23,575 bases of DNA, from positions 1 through 23,575 of the forward strand of contig DJFA01000094.1 of the NCBI GenBank assembly GCA_002431975.1, read 5' to 3'. Source of the stretch: Ruminococcus sp. UBA5884. GTDB taxonomy: Bacteria > Bacillota > Clostridia > Oscillospirales > Ruminococcaceae. A model generated the notes under the pieces. It did not search any database. It worked only from the letters and a program-made list of their open reading frames with translations, and was not told the DNA's origin. Position numbers and translations under genes: made by a program. Within the stretch, counting starts at the first letter, position 1. Every line of letters starts with the position of its first letter. Positions 13,849 to 21,819 of this stretch are shown piece after piece.

Positions 13849-14520
13849 TTATGAAAAATTTTCAATTTGTTTTTTCTCACAGAAATTTCTGATTTCCTTT
13901 TCAAGGAGTCTGTATACCAAAGCTCCGAGATATCCGTCAGCAATTGCATGATTGAGTCTTACTGTCACAGGCATTAAAAGCCTGTCATTTTCTTTTTTAT
14001 ATCTGCCCCAGTTTACAATCGGCGGGAAAAACAGATGTCCGTCAGGAAGCTCAATATTCATTGAATCATAACTGAGCCATGAAATATATGAGGCATCAAA
14101 CCAGTTCGGATGATTTTCCATATCAAGCATATACTCACGGGTTTTTTTGGCATTTTCAAGGTCATCAAGAGCATTTTCATAGAATTTTTTATAATCCTCA
14201 TAATACACGGTATAAACCGGAGTACAGGTTTCAGTATCATCATGGAATACATACTGAGTCGGATTTATTGTATCATAGCATACAAGCGTATCAGTCTGCC
14301 AGAAATATCCCATTTTATAATCATCTCTTGAATTGAGAACCTTTGAGAGAATATAAAGAAAATTCAGATAGAATTTAGTATCCGCAGCTTTTGAATATTC
14401 AACAAGTTCAGTAACATCAAGCTTTGCTGTTATTGAAAGCGAACATTTGCAATCCTCTGAAAAATGTCTGTAGACTCCCTTTCTGTAGTATTTGTCCCTG
14501 TCAATTATTCTGTAATTCAT
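13849..14520 (-). CDS. Chloramphenicol acetyltransferase-like protein (type A CAT family)
   Basis: The 223-residue product matches the classical trimeric CAT fold, which acetylates chloramphenicol or related alcohols with acetyl-CoA. The active-site motif appears as RLNHAIADGY at residues 188-197, with catalytic His191 and structural Asp195 (HHxxxDG in known enzymes; here the first His is Asn). SWLSYDSMNI (147-156) matches the region carrying the active-site serine. PVTVRLNHA and the length agree with the family. Many chromosomal members do not give resistance, so activity on chloramphenicol is unproven. AAGGAG (14532-14537) lies 11 bases before the ATG, and the gene has its own promoter. It sits in a block of single-gene units with another acetyltransferase. 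Confidence 0.85.
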   Translation of the reverse strand: MNYRIIDRDKYYRKGVYRHFSEDCKCSLSITAKLDVTELVEYSKAADTKFYLNFLYILSKVLNSRDDYKMGYFWQTDTLVCYDTINPTQYVFHDDTETCTPVYTVYYEDYKKFYENALDDLENAKKTREYMLDMENHPNWFDASYISWLSYDSMNIELPDGHLFFPPIVNWGRYKKENDRLLMPVTVRLNHAIADGYLGALVYRLLEKEIRNFCEKKQIENFS

Positions 14521-14554
14521 AATATAAATGTCTCCTTTATTTTATTTTTATTTA

Positions 14555-14583
14555 ATTATAACACTGTTTTACATGAATATCAA
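14555..14583 (-). promoter_or_regulatory. Promoter of the cat-like gene
   Basis: On the minus strand TTGATA (14578-14583), a 17-base spacer and TATAAT (14555-14560). The leader is about 30 bases with no attenuator, unlike many inducible cat genes, so expression looks constitutive. Confidence 0.75.
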
Positions 14584-14609
14584 GTTACACAGTTTTAACA
14601 TTGATATGG

Positions 14610-14639
14610 TTGCGGATTTTACATAAAAACAATTATAAT
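14610..14639 (+). promoter_or_regulatory. Divergent promoter of the membrane-anchored unknown gene
   Basis: TTGCGG (14610-14615), an 18-base spacer and TATAAT (14634-14639). The expected transcription start is near 14646, which is where the AAGGAG ribosome binding site begins, so the leader would be only about 14 bases. Confidence 0.55.
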
Positions 14640-14659
14640 TTATATAAGGAGATGAAAAA

Positions 14660-15559
14660 ATGAAATTACTGAATATTATTTCAGAAGAACAGATTATATA
14701 CATTGTATCTGCACTTATAGTTCTGGGAATTATTGTTGAAATAATTTCTGTAGCAGGCGGTGCTGTTCTGAGTTATAAAGAAAAACACTGCTATGGCAGA
14801 CAGACAAAAAAATATCTTTCGGAAGAATATGAAAATTTACTGCAAAACGCATATCATGACTGGAATATAACTCTTGAAAAAAAGAATATCAGAAAAAAGG
14901 AACTAAGACAGATATGTGTGTCATGCAATCAGGATTTGTCGCAGATTCCTCTGTACTGTGCAGGAACGATAACAAAAAATTTCACAAAATATTCAGCATC
15001 TGTCCGCATGGTCGCCGCTGTAAAGCCAAGCTATTATGAAAGACATGAAAACACTGCCGATATATACAGGGAGGTTGAATACTATACATGGATACTTTTC
15101 AGCATAAAACCATATGAGTCAACACTCCTTGAAAAGAAAGCCAGCTTTTATGCAGAAAACTTTTTTCCTTTTTCAAATGTTATGAATGCTTTTAATGCCT
15201 TTAAACAACAGATGTCCGATAAAGGAAAGAGAAAATATGATATTAATGCTCCAATATGCGGGGGACTTGTAATTGAAAACAATATCAAAATAAATTACAA
15301 CGGTGTAAAACGTGGTCAATGGCAGAATGCAGAAAATTCAGGGCTTTTCAATGAAATAAACAGCCTTTACTCCATAATCGGTTCAAAATTCAGACTGGAC
15401 TGCGAAAACAATACTATTACACTTGCAGTATGCAGAAAAATGACTGACAATGAAATGTATTCCGGTCACAATGATTTTACAATTGCTGATTCTGATTCAA
15501 TTAATTCAGCTGTTGAAAAATTATGCGATATTGCAGATATTATAAAAGGGACGGTTTAA
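14660..15559 (+). CDS. Membrane-anchored protein of unknown function, 299 residues
   Basis: I do not recognise this protein. One membrane helix is clear near the N-terminus (about residues 11-37, IIYIVSALIVLGIIVEII), then a positively charged stretch (SYKEKHCYGRQTKKY), suggesting the bulk lies in the cytoplasm. The following region (about 55-90) is helical and Lys/Glu-rich. The C-terminal part (about 200-299) mixes beta and helix character, with an Asn- and Ser-rich patch. Six or so Cys residues are scattered without a clear metal motif. AAGGAG at 14646-14651 lies 8 bases before the ATG. It is divergent from the cat-like gene and convergent with the beta-glucosidase gene, so it stands alone. 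Confidence 0.7.
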   Translation: MKLLNIISEEQIIYIVSALIVLGIIVEIISVAGGAVLSYKEKHCYGRQTKKYLSEEYENLLQNAYHDWNITLEKKNIRKKELRQICVSCNQDLSQIPLYCAGTITKNFTKYSASVRMVAAVKPSYYERHENTADIYREVEYYTWILFSIKPYESTLLEKKASFYAENFFPFSNVMNAFNAFKQQMSDKGKRKYDINAPICGGLVIENNIKINYNGVKRGQWQNAENSGLFNEINSLYSIIGSKFRLDCENNTITLAVCRKMTDNEMYSGHNDFTIADSDSINSAVEKLCDIADIIKGTV

Positions 15560-15569
15560 TTTCCGCCCC
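15548..15569 (-). terminator. Probable terminator of the beta-glucosidase gene
   Basis: On the minus strand GGGGCGG (15563-15569) pairs with CCGTCCC (15548-15554), with one mismatch and an 8-base loop, and runs into TTTTATAATA. It overlaps the last codons of the convergent gene at 14660-15559. The mismatch and short T run make it a moderate prediction. Confidence 0.5.
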
Positions 15570-15581
15570 TGTTATAATTTA

Positions 15582-16934
15582 TTATTTCTGATTCATGCTG
15601 TCAAGGATTTCACCATTTGATTCGATAACTTTGCCGTACCAGAATCCTGAATCCTTTATTCTGCGTTCAAGAGTCTGATAATCAACGTATATAAGACCAA
15701 AACGAGGGTCATATCCGTCAGCCCATTCAAGATTATCCATCACAGACCAGTACATATATCCCATAATTTCAGTACCGTCCTCAGCGGCTCTTTTAAGGGA
15801 TTTAAGATATCTTGCAATAAAATCAATTCTGTTAGGGTCATGAACCTTTCCATCAAGGCATATCCAGTCATGACAGGCAAGACCATTTTCTGTAATCATA
15901 ACCGGAAGCCCGTATCTTTCATAGAGAAATTTAGGTGCCCAGTACATAAGTTCAGGCGACACATACCAGCCAAGCTGAGTTTTTGCAGCTCCCTGTTTAT
16001 AATTTATATCAGTATCAAGATGATTCTGATAGAGATTTACTCCATAAAAATCAAGAGGCTGACTTATAAGCTCCATATCCCCGTCTTTGATATCAGGCAT
16101 TATTCCTTCAAACAATTCATATGCCTTGTCAGGATATTTGCCTAAAAATACAGGGTCTGACCACCAGCTGTTTGAATATATGAAGCCTTCACCGTTTTCA
16201 ATGCTGAAACTTTTTTCTCTTGCTGTTTCAATAGTCTGAGGATTATTATCCTTTGGTATAAAGCATGGGCCTGTAGGAGAAAAACTTATCATAGGCTTGA
16301 TTTTTGCAGTTTCTCTTATCATTTTAACTGTTTTGCCATGTGCAAGCAGAACATTATGTGATATATGAATAAGGTCTTTGTTTCCAAGACAGTAATACGG
16401 AGCAAATACTCCTTTCTGATAGCCGTTTCCTACAAAAATCTGCGGTTCATTTATGGTTATCCAATACTTTACCCTGTCTGAAAGACGATTTACAACCTGT
16501 TTTGCATAATTTACAAACCATTCCGGAGATTCATCATTGAGCCAGCCGCCTTTTTTATGGAGTGCCGCCGGATAATCCCAGTGAAAAAGCGTTACAAGCG
16601 GCTCAATATCATTTTTTATAAGTTCATCAACAAGGTCTGAATAGAAATCAAGTCCTTTTTCATTGATTTTTCCATCACCATCAGGAATAATTCTTGTCCA
16701 TGATACAGAAAAACGATAACATTTAAGACCGATTTTCTTCATAAGAGCGATATCATCTTTATATCTGTGGTAATGGTCGCATGAAACATCACCATTTTCA
16801 TTGAATTTTATACGTCCGTCATCATGGCAGTATTCGTCCCATACACTCATGCCTTTTCCGTCTGCATCAAAAGCACCTTCCACCTGATATGCAGCTGAGG
16901 CTGCTCCCCACATAAAATCTTTTCTGAAGCTCAT
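15582..16934 (-). CDS. Glycoside hydrolase family 1 beta-glucosidase
   Basis: GH1 enzymes split beta-linked glucosides or galactosides, and 6-phospho forms in some members, by a retaining mechanism in a TIM barrel. 450 residues, full length. Landmarks: DFMWGAASAAYQVEGA (6-21), the acid/base Glu163 in WITINEPQ, the nucleophile Glu349 in MITENG, and WSVMDNLEWADGYDPRFGL near the C-terminus. There is no signal peptide, so it acts in the cytoplasm on imported disaccharides. The aglycone-site region WSVMDNLEWADGY fits beta-glucosidases rather than the 6-phospho group (usually with Ser/Lys/Tyr there), but this is inferred. CCTCCTT (16943-16949; AAGGAGG on the minus strand) lies 8 bases before the ATG. 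No sugar transporter or regulator is adjacent. Confidence 0.92.
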   Translation of the reverse strand: MSFRKDFMWGAASAAYQVEGAFDADGKGMSVWDEYCHDDGRIKFNENGDVSCDHYHRYKDDIALMKKIGLKCYRFSVSWTRIIPDGDGKINEKGLDFYSDLVDELIKNDIEPLVTLFHWDYPAALHKKGGWLNDESPEWFVNYAKQVVNRLSDRVKYWITINEPQIFVGNGYQKGVFAPYYCLGNKDLIHISHNVLLAHGKTVKMIRETAKIKPMISFSPTGPCFIPKDNNPQTIETAREKSFSIENGEGFIYSNSWWSDPVFLGKYPDKAYELFEGIMPDIKDGDMELISQPLDFYGVNLYQNHLDTDINYKQGAAKTQLGWYVSPELMYWAPKFLYERYGLPVMITENGLACHDWICLDGKVHDPNRIDFIARYLKSLKRAAEDGTEIMGYMYWSVMDNLEWADGYDPRFGLIYVDYQTLERRIKDSGFWYGKVIESNGEILDSMNQK

Positions 16935-16995
16935 AACATAATCCTCCTTGTATAATCTATATAAAAATCCGTTGATATATGTTCTTTATGCGATA

Positions 16996-17024
16996 ATTAT
17001 AACAGTAAAAATCAGTATTGTATA
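16996..17024 (-). promoter_or_regulatory. Probable promoter of the beta-glucosidase gene
   Basis: On the minus strand TATAAT (16996-17001) with TATACA (17019-17024, four of six consensus bases) 17 bases upstream. The leader is about 55 bases. No clear catabolite-response element was found around it. Confidence 0.5.
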
Positions 17025-17104
17025 TCATAATCATTCTTTTTTTATCATATTCATATTTATAATTTTAATTAAATAAGAATTAAAAAAATTTTTTGTCAAA
17101 ATAC

Positions 17105-17133
17105 TTGACATTATGTATTTGTGGTGCTATACT
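17105..17133 (+). promoter_or_regulatory. Promoter of the aro operon
   Basis: A perfect -35 TTGACA (17105-17110), a 17-base spacer and TATACT (17128-17133) with the TG of an extended -10 (TGCTATACT). It predicts a start near 17140 and a leader of about 260 bases before aroF, which holds the leader peptide and terminator described next. Confidence 0.88.
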
Positions 17134-17174
17134 TACATTGTGAAAAATATTTCAGATTTCAGGAGTTTATTATT

Positions 17175-17279
17175 ATGATTAATTCTGTTCTTAACAGCTT
17201 TGAATTTTATCATGTCTTTAGCCACTTTTACGGATTTGGCTTTTTTGGCGTGGATAAAATCAAATACAGAGTTTGTTAA
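17175..17279 (+). CDS. Phe/Tyr-rich leader peptide of the aro operon attenuator
   Basis: AGGAG (17161-17165) lies 9 bases before the ATG of a 34-codon frame. Residues 9-24 (17199-17246) contain seven Phe, all encoded by TTT (positions 9, 11, 15, 18, 21, 23, 24), and two Tyr (12, 19); a third Tyr is at 31 and His at 13 and 17. This density of aromatic codons just after a strong promoter and before an intrinsic terminator is the hallmark of ribosome-mediated attenuation, as in pheL upstream of pheA in enteric bacteria. The TAA stop (17277-17279) overlaps a segment (17278-17284) that can pair with the 5' arm of the terminator. Stalling at Phe or Tyr codons would leave that segment free; finishing the peptide would cover it. 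The peptide probably has no function of its own. Confidence 0.85.
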   Translation: MINSVLNSFEFYHVFSHFYGFGFFGVDKIKYRVC

Positions 17280-17327
17280 GCAAGGAATAAAATCTTTTTA
17301 AGCTTTATATAATTTATAAAAGATAAT

Positions 17328-17370
17328 GCGGTTTGCTTTTCATTCTGAGAAGTAAACCGCTTTTCTGTTT
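17328..17370 (+). terminator. Attenuator terminator of the aro operon
   Basis: GCGGTTTGCTTTTC (17328-17341) and GAGAAGTAAACCGC (17347-17360) form a 14 base-pair stem, two of them G-U, with a 5-base loop, followed by TTTTCTGTTT. An alternative antiterminator is possible: AAGCAAG (17278-17284) with TTTGCTT (17332-17338), reinforced by CAGA (17267-17270) with TCTG (17344-17347). A smaller hairpin ATCTTTT/AAAAGAT lies between leader stop and terminator. Confidence 0.85.
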
Positions 17371-17400
17371 CACAAAAAATTTTTTTCGGAGGTTTTTAAA

Positions 17401-18417
17401 ATGATTATCGTATTAAAGCAAAATGCACCTAAAGAGGAAGTTGACAAGCTCGTTGACCTTATTCAGCAGAATGACAATATCACTGTTTCAAGAGTAAACG
17501 GTGCTCATCAGAATATTCTCGGTCTTATCGGCGACACTGCCCATCTTGATATTGAACTGCTTCAGGCTCAGGAACCTGTTGAAGCTGTAAAGCGTGTTCA
17601 GGAACCTTATAAAAATGCAAACAGAAAATTCCACCCTGACGACACAATCATTGATGTTGAAGGTCGTCAGATTGGCGGAAACAATATTCAGGTAATTGCA
17701 GGGCCCTGCTCTGTCGAAAATGAAGACCAGATAATTGAAACCGCTATTGCCGTAAAAGAAGCCGGTGCTACTTTCCTCAGAGGCGGTGCTTTCAAACCAA
17801 GAACTTCCCCATATGCATTTCAGGGACTCCATGGCGAAGGAATAAAACTCCTGCTCAAGGCAAAGGCTGAAACTGGTCTGCCTATCGTAACAGAAATAAT
17901 GAGTATCACTCATCTTGACCTTTTCGCTGACGTTGATATAATTCAGGTCGGTGCAAGAAATATGCAGAACTTTGAACTTCTTAAAGAACTCGGCAAGACT
18001 GATAAGCCTATACTCCTCAAGAGAGGTCTTGCAAATACTCTTGAAGAATGGCTCATGTCCGCTGAATATATCATGGCTGGCGGAAATTCAAAGGTTATCC
18101 TCTGCGAAAGAGGTATCAGAACATTTGAAACAAAAACAAGAAATACTCTTGATATTTCAGCAGTTCCGCTCCTCAAACAGCTTACTCATCTCCCGATTAT
18201 CGTTGACCCGAGTCATGCAACAGGTCTTACATCACTTGTTGAACCTCTTTCAATGGCATCAATTGCTGCAGGTGCTGACGGTCTTATAATTGAAGTTCAC
18301 AACTGCCCGAAAAAAGCTCTTTCAGATGGTGCTCAGTCACTTACTCCTGCACAGTTCGGCTGCGTTATGGGCAATGTAAAGCGTCAGATTGAATTCATGG
18401 GCAAAAAATTAGGCTGA
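17401..18417 (+). CDS. aroF: 3-deoxy-7-phosphoheptulonate (DAHP) synthase, AroF
   Basis: DAHP synthase joins phosphoenolpyruvate and erythrose 4-phosphate, the first and main control step of the shikimate pathway. 338 residues. The first about 70 residues form the ferredoxin-like regulatory domain of the type I-beta subclass (as in Thermotoga maritima), where Phe or Tyr can bind for feedback inhibition. The catalytic barrel follows: VIAGPCSVEN with the metal-binding Cys, LRGGAFKPRTSPYAFQG, ILLKRGLANTLEEW, CERGIRTFETKTRNTLD, and IIVDPSHATG with the metal-binding His. CGGAGG (17387-17392) precedes the ATG. First gene of an aroF-B-A-C operon under a Phe/Tyr leader attenuator, so both transcription and probably the enzyme respond to aromatic amino acids. 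Confidence 0.95.
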   Translation: MIIVLKQNAPKEEVDKLVDLIQQNDNITVSRVNGAHQNILGLIGDTAHLDIELLQAQEPVEAVKRVQEPYKNANRKFHPDDTIIDVEGRQIGGNNIQVIAGPCSVENEDQIIETAIAVKEAGATFLRGGAFKPRTSPYAFQGLHGEGIKLLLKAKAETGLPIVTEIMSITHLDLFADVDIIQVGARNMQNFELLKELGKTDKPILLKRGLANTLEEWLMSAEYIMAGGNSKVILCERGIRTFETKTRNTLDISAVPLLKQLTHLPIIVDPSHATGLTSLVEPLSMASIAAGADGLIIEVHNCPKKALSDGAQSLTPAQFGCVMGNVKRQIEFMGKKLG

Positions 18418-18428
18418 GGATATGCTTT

Positions 18429-19490
18429 ATGAAAACTGTTACTGTAAATGCCAGCAAAAAATATAATATCTGCATTGAGAGAGGTATCCTCTCCCAGTGC
18501 GGAAAACTGATTTCAGAAGTTTCAAAGGCTGAAAAATTCGCCGTTATAACAGATGATATCGTTGACAGCCTTTACAGCGACACCGTTATAAAATCACTGT
18601 CAGACTACGGTCTGACAGCGGTTAAATTCGTTTTCAAAAACGGTGAAGCTTCAAAATGTTCAGCGACTCTCAATGAAATATATGAATTTCTCTGCGAAAA
18701 CAATATAACACGCTCTGACTGCATAATTGCTCTCGGCGGCGGAGTCACCGGAGATATGGCGGGATATGCCGCTGGTACATTTCTCAGAGGTCTTCAGTAT
18801 ATCCAGATACCTACAACTCTCCTTGCACAGATTGACAGTTCAGTCGGCGGAAAAACTGCTATCGACCTCCCCTGCGGAAAAAATCTTGTCGGAGTATTCA
18901 AACAGCCTGAATGCGTTATATGCGACCCTGATACGCTCCAGACTTTAAGCGAAAAAATTCTCTCGGACGGTATGGCTGAAGCTATAAAATACGGCATGAT
19001 TCGTGATTCACAGCTTTTTGAACTTATCGCCTCACATAATATCAAAAACGTTATGGAAATTACAGACGAAATTATTTTCAGATGCGTTTCAATAAAACGT
19101 GATGTAGTTGAAGCTGATGAATTTGACAAAGGCGAAAGAATGATTCTCAATTTCGGTCACACTATCGGTCATGCAGTCGAAAAATTCTATAACTACAGCA
19201 CATATACACATGGCTGTGCGGTTGCTGCCGGTATGCTCATGATAACAAAACTCGCAATTGAAAAAAATCTTGCCGGAACTGATGAAATGTATCAGAAACT
19301 TTATGAATGCATATCATCATACGGTCTGCCATGCAGTGCCGGTACGGATTCTGAAACACTCGCTCCTCTCTGCCTTAATGACAAAAAACGTGAAAGCTCT
19401 TTTATAAATATAATCTTATGCGACAAAATCGGTCACTGTATTATAAAAAAACTTTCAACAGATGATTTTATGAAATTTATGGGGGTATGA
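18429..19490 (+). CDS. aroB: 3-dehydroquinate synthase AroB
   Basis: AroB converts DAHP to 3-dehydroquinate, using NAD+ and a divalent metal, step two of the shikimate pathway. 353 residues, typical length. ALGGGVTGDMAGYAAGTFLRG (about residues 99-119) binds NAD+, and QIPTTLLAQIDSSVGGKTAID with GKNLVG follow. Metal ligands are in DGMAEAIKYGMI, GHTIGHAVE and THGCAVAAGM. GAGGA (18416-18420), which begins inside the aroF stop codon, lies 8 bases before the ATG. Its TGA stop at 19488-19490 lies just ahead of the likely aroA start. Confidence 0.95.
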   Translation: MKTVTVNASKKYNICIERGILSQCGKLISEVSKAEKFAVITDDIVDSLYSDTVIKSLSDYGLTAVKFVFKNGEASKCSATLNEIYEFLCENNITRSDCIIALGGGVTGDMAGYAAGTFLRGLQYIQIPTTLLAQIDSSVGGKTAIDLPCGKNLVGVFKQPECVICDPDTLQTLSEKILSDGMAEAIKYGMIRDSQLFELIASHNIKNVMEITDEIIFRCVSIKRDVVEADEFDKGERMILNFGHTIGHAVEKFYNYSTYTHGCAVAAGMLMITKLAIEKNLAGTDEMYQKLYECISSYGLPCSAGTDSETLAPLCLNDKKRESSFINIILCDKIGHCIIKKLSTDDFMKFMGV

Positions 19491-19495
19491 AATTT

Positions 19496-20737
19496 ATGGA
19501 TATAAGAATAACTCCCTCAAAACTTAACGGTACTGTTTCAGTGCCATCATCAAAAAGCATTACCCATCGTATGCTTATATGTGCAGGTCTTGCAGACGGC
19601 ATTTCCGTTATCAGAAACATAAGCTTTTCAAAGGATATCCATGCAACTATCAATGCAATGAAAGCTCTCGGTGCTGAGTTTGAAATAAACGGCAGTTCAG
19701 TAACCGTTACAGGTATCGGCAGAAAATCAGCTGAAAATGCTGTGATTGACTGCTGCGAAAGCGGTTCAACCCTCAGATTTATGATACCCGTTGCCGCAGT
19801 CCTCGGAACAGCTGCAGAGTTCCGAGGACAGGGAAGACTCCCTCAGCGTCCGATTACTCCATATATAAGGGAAATGTCTGATAAAGGAATCATATTCAAC
19901 TATGACAATACCATGCCTTTTTCAATATCCGGAAAGTTAAAAGGCGGAAAATACTGTCTTGAAGGGGATATATCCTCACAGTTCATAACCGGTATGCTTC
20001 TTGCTCTGCCGCTTGCTGAAAACGATTCCGAAATAATTATGACATCTCCGCTCCAGTCAAAACCTTATGCGGATATGACTGTCAGATGCCTTGAAAATTT
20101 CGGTATAGAAATAAATGAAACTGATAACGGATATTATATAAAAGGCAATCAGCATTATAAACCATACAATACAGCTGTTGAAGGCGATTATTCTCAGGCT
20201 GCATTTTTCTTTGTCGCTGATGCTATAGGAAATAATGTTAAAATCAGCAATCTTGCAGACGAAAGCATTCAGGGCGACAAAAAAATTGTTGAAATCATTT
20301 CTGCATTATGCTATAATAATAGCGGAAATGAAAAGTCAGTATATTCTGTCGATGCAGAAAATATCCCTGACCTTGTGCCTGTTCTTGCAGTATTATGCTC
20401 ACTCAGCGGAAAAACTTCTGAAATAACAGGTATTCAGCGTCTTAAAATAAAGGAAAGCGACAGAATAATTTCAACTGCTGATATGATAAATTCCCTCGGC
20501 GGAAAAGCAATACCATCAGATGATTCTCTGCTTATAAAACCAGTGGAAAGCTTTATCGGCGGAACAGTTGACAGCTGCGGCGACCACAGAATTGTCATGT
20601 CTGCTGCAATTGCCGCAACAAGAGCAAGAGGAGATGTTGTAATCCTCAACGCCGATGCAGTTGAAAAATCATATCCCGACTTTTTCAGTGATTTTAACAA
20701 TATCGGAGGTAAAGCCAATGTCATCAATGTGGAATAA
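19496..20737 (+). CDS. aroA: 3-phosphoshikimate 1-carboxyvinyltransferase (EPSP synthase) AroA
   Basis: EPSP synthase adds the enolpyruvyl group of phosphoenolpyruvate to shikimate 3-phosphate, step six of the pathway. About 413 residues. Landmarks: VPSSKSITHRMLICAGLA near the N-terminus with the substrate-binding Lys-Ser and Arg, CESGSTLRFMIPVA, GRLPQRPI, SSQFITGMLLALPL, LKIKESDRI and DHRIVMSAAIAA. The start at 19496 is favoured because GGGGG (19481-19485) lies 10 bases upstream; an in-frame ATG at 19487 overlaps the aroB stop but has only one base to that site. Its 3' end overlaps aroC by 20 bases. Steps 3-5 (aroD, aroE, aroK) are not in this window. Confidence 0.95.
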   Translation: MDIRITPSKLNGTVSVPSSKSITHRMLICAGLADGISVIRNISFSKDIHATINAMKALGAEFEINGSSVTVTGIGRKSAENAVIDCCESGSTLRFMIPVAAVLGTAAEFRGQGRLPQRPITPYIREMSDKGIIFNYDNTMPFSISGKLKGGKYCLEGDISSQFITGMLLALPLAENDSEIIMTSPLQSKPYADMTVRCLENFGIEINETDNGYYIKGNQHYKPYNTAVEGDYSQAAFFFVADAIGNNVKISNLADESIQGDKKIVEIISALCYNNSGNEKSVYSVDAENIPDLVPVLAVLCSLSGKTSEITGIQRLKIKESDRIISTADMINSLGGKAIPSDDSLLIKPVESFIGGTVDSCGDHRIVMSAAIAATRARGDVVILNADAVEKSYPDFFSDFNNIGGKANVINVE

Positions 20738-21809
20738 CAGGATTTCCATATCAATTTTCGGTGAGTCGCATGGTGCGGCTATAGGTGTTGTTATTGATAA
20801 TCTCCCGCCAGGAGAATATATCGATACTGACCTTCTGGGACAGTTTCTTTCAAGACGTGCACCTAAAAAGGATAAAACATCAACTCCAAGACGTGAAAAG
20901 GATTTGCCTCAGATAATGTCCGGACTTGTTGACAATAAAACTACAGGCACACCTCTTTGTGCATTCATTCAGAATACTGATACTCATTCCTCGGATTATT
21001 CAAATATTTCAAGACTTGCACGCCCCGGTCATGCTGATTATACCGGTGCTTTAAGATATAAAGGCTTCAATGATGTGCGTGGAGGAGGTCACTTTTCAGG
21101 CAGACTTACTGCCCCTCTCTGCTTCGCCGGTGCTGTATGCGGTCAGATTCTCGAACGCAGAGGCATTTATACAGGTGCTCATATTGCCTCAGTTCATAAT
21201 ATAAAAGATACCGCATTCAACAGAATTTCTGTTTCAAGAGATGATATCCTTAATGTCAGATATAAAAAATTCCCTGTCATAAATGACAAAAAAGGCGAAC
21301 TCATGATTAAGGATATTGAAAAAGCCCGTGAATGTATGGATTCAGTAGGCGGAATAATCGAATGTGCAAGCATAAATGTTCCTGCCGGAATAGGTTCGCC
21401 TATATTTGACGGTCTTGAAAACAGTATTGCCCAGCTTATATTCGGTATTCCGGCTGTAAAAGGCCTTGAATTTGGTGCAGGATTCAACTGTGCCAAAATG
21501 ACAGGAAGCCAGAACAATGACGAATTCTATGTTGATGAATATGGTCATGTGCTTACAAAAACCAATAACCATGGCGGAATACTCGGCGGAATTTCATCAG
21601 GTATGCCTATAACCCTCAATGTCGCAATAAAACCAACTCCTTCAATTGCCCAGCCACAGCAGACTATTGACTACAGTGCAATGAAAAATGAAACTCTCAG
21701 CATAAAAGGCAGACACGACCCATGCATTATCCCCCGTGCCGTTCCATGCGTTGAAGCAGCTGTTAATATCGCTCTGCTTGCCCATATGATAGATTATCCT
21801 AATTTCTGA
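20718..21809 (+). CDS. aroC: Chorismate synthase AroC
   Basis: Chorismate synthase removes phosphate from EPSP to give chorismate, the last common step to Phe, Tyr, Trp and folate; it needs reduced FMN. About 363 residues, the usual length. Signatures: IFGESHGAAIGVVIDNLPPG at the N-terminus, GHADYTGALRYKGFNDVRGGGHFSGRLTAP with the FMN contacts, NNHGGILGGISSGMPI, and GRHDPCIIPRAVPCVEA at the C-terminus. The ATG at 20718 has GGAGG (20705-20709) 8 bases upstream, all inside aroA, so the two genes overlap by 20 bases and are translationally coupled. The longer open frame upstream is just aroA read in another frame. Confidence 0.95.
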   Translation: MSSMWNNRISISIFGESHGAAIGVVIDNLPPGEYIDTDLLGQFLSRRAPKKDKTSTPRREKDLPQIMSGLVDNKTTGTPLCAFIQNTDTHSSDYSNISRLARPGHADYTGALRYKGFNDVRGGGHFSGRLTAPLCFAGAVCGQILERRGIYTGAHIASVHNIKDTAFNRISVSRDDILNVRYKKFPVINDKKGELMIKDIEKARECMDSVGGIIECASINVPAGIGSPIFDGLENSIAQLIFGIPAVKGLEFGAGFNCAKMTGSQNNDEFYVDEYGHVLTKTNNHGGILGGISSGMPITLNVAIKPTPSIAQPQQTIDYSAMKNETLSIKGRHDPCIIPRAVPCVEAAVNIALLAHMIDYPNF

Positions 21810-21819
21810 GGAAAATTAT

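Noticed and set aside
14058..14336. Several short frames on both strands inside the cat-like gene
   Set aside because: They are alternate frames of a gene with clear CAT motifs and its own promoter and ribosome binding site.
17140..17400. T-box or other riboswitch in the aro leader
   Set aside because: No T-box sequence (GGTGG) or stem I motifs are present; the aromatic codon-rich frame plus terminator explains the leader better.
20655..20717. Longer N-terminal extension of aroC
   Set aside because: The extension is aroA sequence in another frame; the ATG at 20718 has GGAGG 8 bases upstream and gives the canonical chorismate synthase N-terminus.
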